A stretch of 64,000 bases of DNA from Sequoia sempervirens (lineage: Eukaryota > Streptophyta > Pinopsida > Cupressales > Cupressaceae): assembly GCA_007258455.2 (NCBI GenBank), contig VDFB02358134.1, forward strand, positions 210,363,394 through 210,427,393, read 5' to 3'. Below the pieces are notes generated by a model. It had not been told where the DNA came from and did not search any database. It saw only the letters and a program-made list of their open reading frames with translations. The first letter of the stretch is position 1. Every line of letters begins with the position of its first letter. The translations under genes and the position numbers were made by a program. Below are positions 60,101-64,000 of this stretch, one piece after another.

Positions 60101-62691
60101 AAATTTATTCTTTTGATAGGGTCTTTCTCTTCAGCAAAGTAGCCTTGGACATCTTTGTGTTTTTTCTTCCTCTCTTCTTCAAGCTTCTTCATATATCCCC
60201 ATATTTTCCTTCTACTAAACACGTCTTGATAAGTAAGCCAATTTCTTATCTCATCTTCTTCATAATCCACCTGGTGTGCAATTGTTGACTTAGTGAGAAG
60301 ATTATGCCTTATGTTATTCAGAATGATTTTTAGGATCGAAAGCTCTTTCTTTTCCAAAATCCAATGAATATCTTGTCTTTAAATAATATTGCAATTATTC
60401 CAATGTGTCTGAGCCTATAGACCAATCCTCACACTTGGTTAGGTTTGGAAGGAATGTGCCCTTCTTCTGCTTGTGCATCACATCCTTTTCCATCCACATC
60501 ATTTGTCACATAAACTCTAGAAATTCCCGTCTAAGGGGCACAAAATTTTCTAATATGCGCAGAGCAGTAGGGAACCCATAAAATCTTATTATTGTGACTT
60601 CAAGGAGGAAGAACCAATCACCAAAATTATGTGTATGACCTTGCTCCTGTTTTAAGGCTAGAGGTCTCAATAGTCGTATCATTTTGGTTGGAAATATCGG
60701 TATTGAATAACCAAGGACTCAAAGGATTCTTTGTATGAAATCTTCATAGAATATTGCAAAGCTAGAGTTCCTACACCGGCTGTCCCAACTATAGCACCAT
60801 TTTTGTACAGGTGTAAGATTCCCCTACTCATCAATTCTGGCCAAGTCCATTTGTATCGATTCTTGTATAGCATCAAGTAACACAAGGGAGAATAGTGTCT
60901 AAATGTGATAGGTTCCTTGTCTTTTATCACTTGCAAGAATTCGTCGTCCAATTCCCTTTCTAGATATGAAGCAAATTCATATTCTATATTAGTCTCTGGA
61001 TTTTGGATTCTCATGGCCATCATCATTAATCTTACTAGCATCCTATCTTGAGCATCCATCCCTAGTACTTGACACAAAGCAAGATATGTATTTTAAAATT
61101 AGTATTGAAAATCTGCCATTGTGATTGGCCCAGTGATGGAAGGAGAAATGGGAATTTTTCTATTTAAAATACCTCTTTTCATGTACAAGGTAAGCTCGTC
61201 ACTCCTATGAGTTATCCTTTAAATCCTAGTATACTCCTCCTCACTTTATTGTAAGTTTATCTTAGTCAAGGCCTATTTATTCAAGTCAAAAAACTCAATG
61301 ATAGCTTCCTTGGTTACCCCAACTAATACCAAACCATTTGGAAACCTCACAGTTTTGGTAGTAGAGTGGTAATGTTTAGCTAGTATTTTGATAAATTCCA
61401 CATCAACAAATACATTAGGGATGATCAACTTGGCCAATTCCAACACCAATGGGTTTGACACTAGAACTTTCTCATTTCTTTTACTGTAAAAATACCAAAA
61501 CATCTCCCACTTGGATTTAGGAAGGGCATCCCTACAACCTTGTGCAGTGTCTATAAGAAATTTCTTATTACCCTCCTTGGTGGACCCTGGGAGTAAATCT
61601 AAAATGGACTAGTGGAGAGGCTTCTTTTTTATTTAAGGTTCTTCATCTTTAATTTTAGTTTTACTTTCCTTTTCTTCTGATTGTTTCCTTGTAGGTGGCA
61701 TAATTCAATCCTTTCCACTAAAACTTCAAAATGATAGAGCTTTGAAAATATCTACACCAATCAAACTTCTTCAAAGAGTTTTTCATGCACTTACATGGGT
61801 GCCTGATGTTTGTAGAGCTCCTTCTCTTCATATCCTCAAGTCCTTCCACGATAATGTATTGTAATCGAGTATAGTGATAGGAGAATTTACTTGCTTTTCA
61901 ATGGCATTGAATTCAGTCATATTGGAATCAATGCCAACCTTCTACCAAAGATTTTTGCAATAAGCTCATATTCTTGAATTTGATTATGCACTGTTGGATT
62001 GATGTGTCAAGGTGGCTGACGTGATCTCTTGCATTTACTAGCACATTCTATTATGATGTCACAACATGTCCCATCATACTATCATTGTCACTTATCACAC
62101 TTGTTGTGGTATGGCAGTATGAATTTTTATTCCCTTTTATATATGTTTCTTTCTATCCTTATGATTGTGAGACAACAGTATACATACTGCCATGCCACAA
62201 CCACATTATTCACCTCCTGCAGTTTTGCAGTGTCCACCTTTCTTGATTAACACTTACCGCACTACCACTCTACTTGGAACTTCTCTCCGTGGGGTAGTGG
62301 TGGGTACCACTTTACTGCTTTTCCTTAAACTTTTCTTTGTGTGGTGGTGGTGGGTACTCCATTGCCATGCCTACTACATAACCCCTTGGTGGTATGGTGG
62401 TTAATGCATTATTTCATGACTTATGAACCGCCAACCCACACAAACTATATTTTGATGTTGTGGTACTATGGTAAAGGCATAAAATATTTTATAATTAATG
62501 ACTATCTAAAAGGATGAATGGATATACACAAAGGAGATGTCAATGATTTAATGGATCTTATCACAAAAATTGTTGCATTTCATGTCAAACACAATGTAAA
62601 ACTAGATGCGGTAGGTATTTTGATGTAGGTGAAATGTGGATGGGAAAATGAAAATTGATGGAAATGAGGAAGAATTATTTTTGTTCTAACA
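57113..62691 (-). repeat. 5' LTR of element F
   Basis: 5579 bp, direct copy of 44653-50231, starting TGTTAGAACAAAAATAATTC on the minus strand. Followed outside by AGTTC (62692-62696). Contains the second copy of the LTR ORF (58610-61701). Confidence 0.92.
58610..61701 (-). pseudogene. LTR-embedded ORF of element F, right copy
   Basis: The same frame as at 46150-49258. A start codon is visible at 61701 (MPPTRKQSEEKESKTKIKDE). Preserved blocks: FWYFYSKRNEKVLVSNPLVL (61273-61503), PNVFVDVEFIKILAKHYH, a stop at the same codon as in the left copy (after FDLNK), QVLGMDAQDRMLVRLMMMAM and PELMSRGILHLYKNGAIVGT (60679-61077), HQVDYEEDEIRNWLTYQDVF and KDPIKRINLIIDKFEELYGK (59959-60357), a basic end PPKKKR, and the C-terminal helical region with CVYDSYRSLQQAIDQMKTHM (58683-58916). 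The predicted original length is about 1000 residues with a helical, partly coiled-coil C-terminus. No signal peptide, membrane segment, catalytic motif or zinc motif is evident. Function unknown. Confidence 0.6.
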
Positions 62692-62696
62692 AGTTC

Positions 62697-63263
62697 AATT
62701 GTGTATGTTCATGCTCCATGTGTTCATGTCACAGTCAAAAAATTCAAAGAAGACATTAGCAGATTGCACTCGTATTGTGACACTGTAAAAATTTCTTGGT
62801 TAAGCAAAACTTGGTTTTTTGGGAGTCTATCTACTTGAATACTTTCCATTGTTATTGTTGTTCCTATTTTTCAAAATTAGAATAACTCCTCAAACCTTAC
62901 TTCTTTTGATATTTCTTTAAAATCTGAATTAGTTTAGGGATCCTAGGATCACTATATGGTTATATTTGATGAATGAAGGAAGTTTCAAATTTTTGTTCTG
63001 AATTTCTTGTTACAGTACACTATCCTTCAAACTTCTAAAACTTTTGTTACAAACCTATGAGATTCCATCTTTGTAAACCATAAATGCTCCCTTGTGATTA
63101 CCACCAACAAATCACATTATCACTGAGTTGTTTATGCACCATCAAAACTTGACATTAGAGACCTTGGGGTTGTTTCTTGAAGTTCACTAATAGGAGTTAC
63201 CTTTCAAGAGAAATAGGATACTTGTATTCTTTCTATGTTGTTGCAGTGCCAAAACACCCATCA
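62697..63263 (-). repeat. 5' LTR of element E, part 2
   Basis: Continues the LTR interrupted at 44652; matches 29648-30201, including AAGCAAAACTTGGTTTTTTG and the end CCAAAACACCCATCA. Confidence 0.85.
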
Positions 63264-63771
63264 ACAAATAGTAGATCAAAATGAAACAAATAAATACAAA
63301 TCACTACCCAAAATTTTGAAACACCACTTTTGCAAGGAAATATTCACCCTAGGGAAAATGGGTCTTAGTATGTATGGGTTGCAAAAATTTAAATTTGAAT
63401 CTATGGTTCAATGCTAGGGTTGAGTGACTAATTTCTCTAGATTTTGATGTCTAAATGCAAGTGAAATGAATGAAAAATGATAAACAATATGACACTTTTT
63501 TAAATGAAATTTTGACTCAATTTTTGAATGTGAATGGTGAAAAGTACACTAATATGCAAGTACTATGCAATCAATGTAAATGCATGCAAATTTTTGAAAT
63601 TTTTAATTTTAAAGGATGCAAAATGCAAACCAAAAATCCCAAATGAGACAAAAAATGATGCAATTTTAAAGACCATAAATGAAATGAAAACTAATGTAAT
63701 GAAATGAAAAATACTACAAGTTCTAGATCTAGGGTTTGAATGGACTCCAAATTTAGAATTTTGGATGTATA
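63264..63771 (-). other. Leader of element G
   Basis: No gene. It lies between E's edge and G's primer site, rich in GAAATGAA/AAATGCAA. Before E inserted it was joined to 27655. Confidence 0.5.
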
Positions 63772-63787
63772 ATGTCAAGTTCACCAA
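63772..63787 (-). promoter_or_regulatory. Primer binding site of element G
   Basis: Minus-strand TTGGTGAACTTGACAT differs from A's TTGGTGAACCCGACAT by two transitions. It lies two bases after the LTR end at 63790. Confidence 0.75.
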
Positions 63788-63789
63788 AA

Positions 63790-64000
63790 TGAAACAAGGG
63801 AAAATGTGGGTGATGGATTTTGAATGTGGGTATGGACCTACACTTTGCTTCCTTATTTCATTAGGAAAAAGAGATCCCCTAGGATAAGATTAACTTTCAA
63901 CCCTTAGGTGAGTCAACCTTAATGGAGATCTTGTTGTTTTCCTTATGAAATAGATGGGTAAATCAGCTTGAAATGCACTTTTGGGAGATGAATGAGAAAT
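63790..64000 (-). repeat. Start of 5' LTR of element G (cut by window edge)
   Basis: The last 200 bases match 3969-4190 in the same orientation (GTGGGTGATGGATTTTGAAT, TCATTAGGAAAAAGAGATCC, CAACCCTTAGGTGAGTCAAC). With the adjacent primer site this is the 3' end of G's 5' LTR, continuing beyond the window. Confidence 0.8.

Larger units (their letters stand above)
44653..62691 (-). mobile_element. Element F: 18-kb gypsy retrotransposon with giant LTRs
   Basis: Direct repeats of 5579 bp (44653-50231 and 57113-62691), each bounded by TGTTAG/CTAACA, enclose 6.9 kb. The duplication AGTTC is perfect (44648-44652 and 62692-62696), and the empty site is seen in E's other LTR near 29645. The primer site follows the right LTR on the minus strand. 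The internal order on the minus strand is gag, protease, RNase H-like, RT, RNase H, integrase, which identifies Ty3/gypsy. The domain content suggests the Tat lineage. All frames are broken. No convincing polypurine tract precedes 50231. Each LTR carries an extra coding frame of about 1000 codons. Confidence 0.92.
27656..63263 (-). mobile_element. Element E: LTR retrotransposon, host of A and F
   Basis: Two direct copies of a 2.5-kb LTR lie at 27656-30201 and 42871-44652 plus 62697-63263 (split by element F). The orientation is minus because TGGTGACTCTATTGGGGA follows the 42871 end on the minus strand, the same primer-site type as in F. Removing A leaves about 3.4 kb of interior with only an opposite-strand ORF remnant. 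There is no gag, RT or integrase. No polypurine tract is visible beside 30201. Flanks are AACAG (27651-27655) and AACAA (63263-63267), a one-mismatch candidate duplication, which would place the upper LTR edge one base lower, at 63262. Confidence 0.75.

Noticed and set aside
27656..63263. Plus orientation for element E (sense ORF at 30501)
   Set aside because: The minus-strand primer site at 42851-42868 matches F's type and spacing; no primer site follows 30201 on the plus strand. Kept only as an alternative.
1..64000. CRISPR array, rRNA, tRNA or bacterial operon
   Set aside because: Repeats have no uniform spacer structure; no rRNA blocks or tRNA cloverleaf seen; the B-box-like units at 3019-3103 lack an A box.
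1..64000. Intact host protein-coding gene
   Set aside because: Every recognisable coding stretch is of retroelement type or broken. No exon series with splice borders encoding a known plant protein was found.

Overview
The window looks like intergenic DNA from a large plant nuclear genome. It is AT-rich, has no host gene I can support, and is almost entirely nested LTR retrotransposons in decay. Ty3/gypsy elements of the Tat/Ogre kind dominate (long LTRs, G-patch motifs, an extra RNase H-like domain, additional ORFs), with Copia solo LTRs and small TIR elements. A gymnosperm, probably a conifer, is the best guess from element size, element types and conifer-like Copia gag zinc knuckles. That is inference, because nothing here fixes the taxon.

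Layout. 1-3.9 kb: unrecognised broken coding sequence, a TIR element (1406-2205), a Copia-like gag fragment and a second TIR element (2795-3905) with 29-bp perfect inverted ends. From 3969 to beyond 64000: one old minus-strand gypsy element, here called G. Its 3' LTR is 3969-6649 (with a Copia solo LTR inside), its gag remnant is 24565-27374, and its primer site and the start of its 5' LTR are at 63772-64000. Everything else sits inside G. Element C (minus, 16040-24564) has G-like LTRs, protease and G-patch remnants, a Copia solo LTR and a second copy of the 1406-2205 TIR element. Element B (plus, 8906-16036) is inserted at the edge of C's left LTR. Element E (minus, 27656-63263) is inserted in G's leader and carries an opposite-strand ORF remnant. 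Element A (plus, 32678-41951, 9274 bp, target duplication ATAGT) is inserted in E's interior. Element F (minus, 44653-62691, 18039 bp, duplication AGTTC) is inserted in E's right LTR.

How it fits together. F is the only element with a full gag-protease-RT-RNase H-integrase order, all of it broken by stops and shifts. B, C, E and A have no RT or integrase that I can find, so they look non-autonomous or internally deleted. A, B and G share a primer-binding-site type, and B, C and G share the identical 12-mer CTAAAGTGGGGG as polypurine tract, so these look like relatives that could have used common machinery. E and F share a different primer-site type. Relative order of insertion from nesting: G first, then C and E, then B (into C), A and F (into E).

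Most unusual features: F has 5.58-kb LTRs, each containing the remains of a coding frame of roughly 1000 codons in the sense direction; F has an RNase H-like domain upstream of its RT; E has an antisense ORF with a duplicated C-x2-H-x8-C-x2-C motif; A has a GC-rich, hairpin-rich leader and LTRs with a run of AT palindromes; and one TIR element has a natural empty site inside the window.
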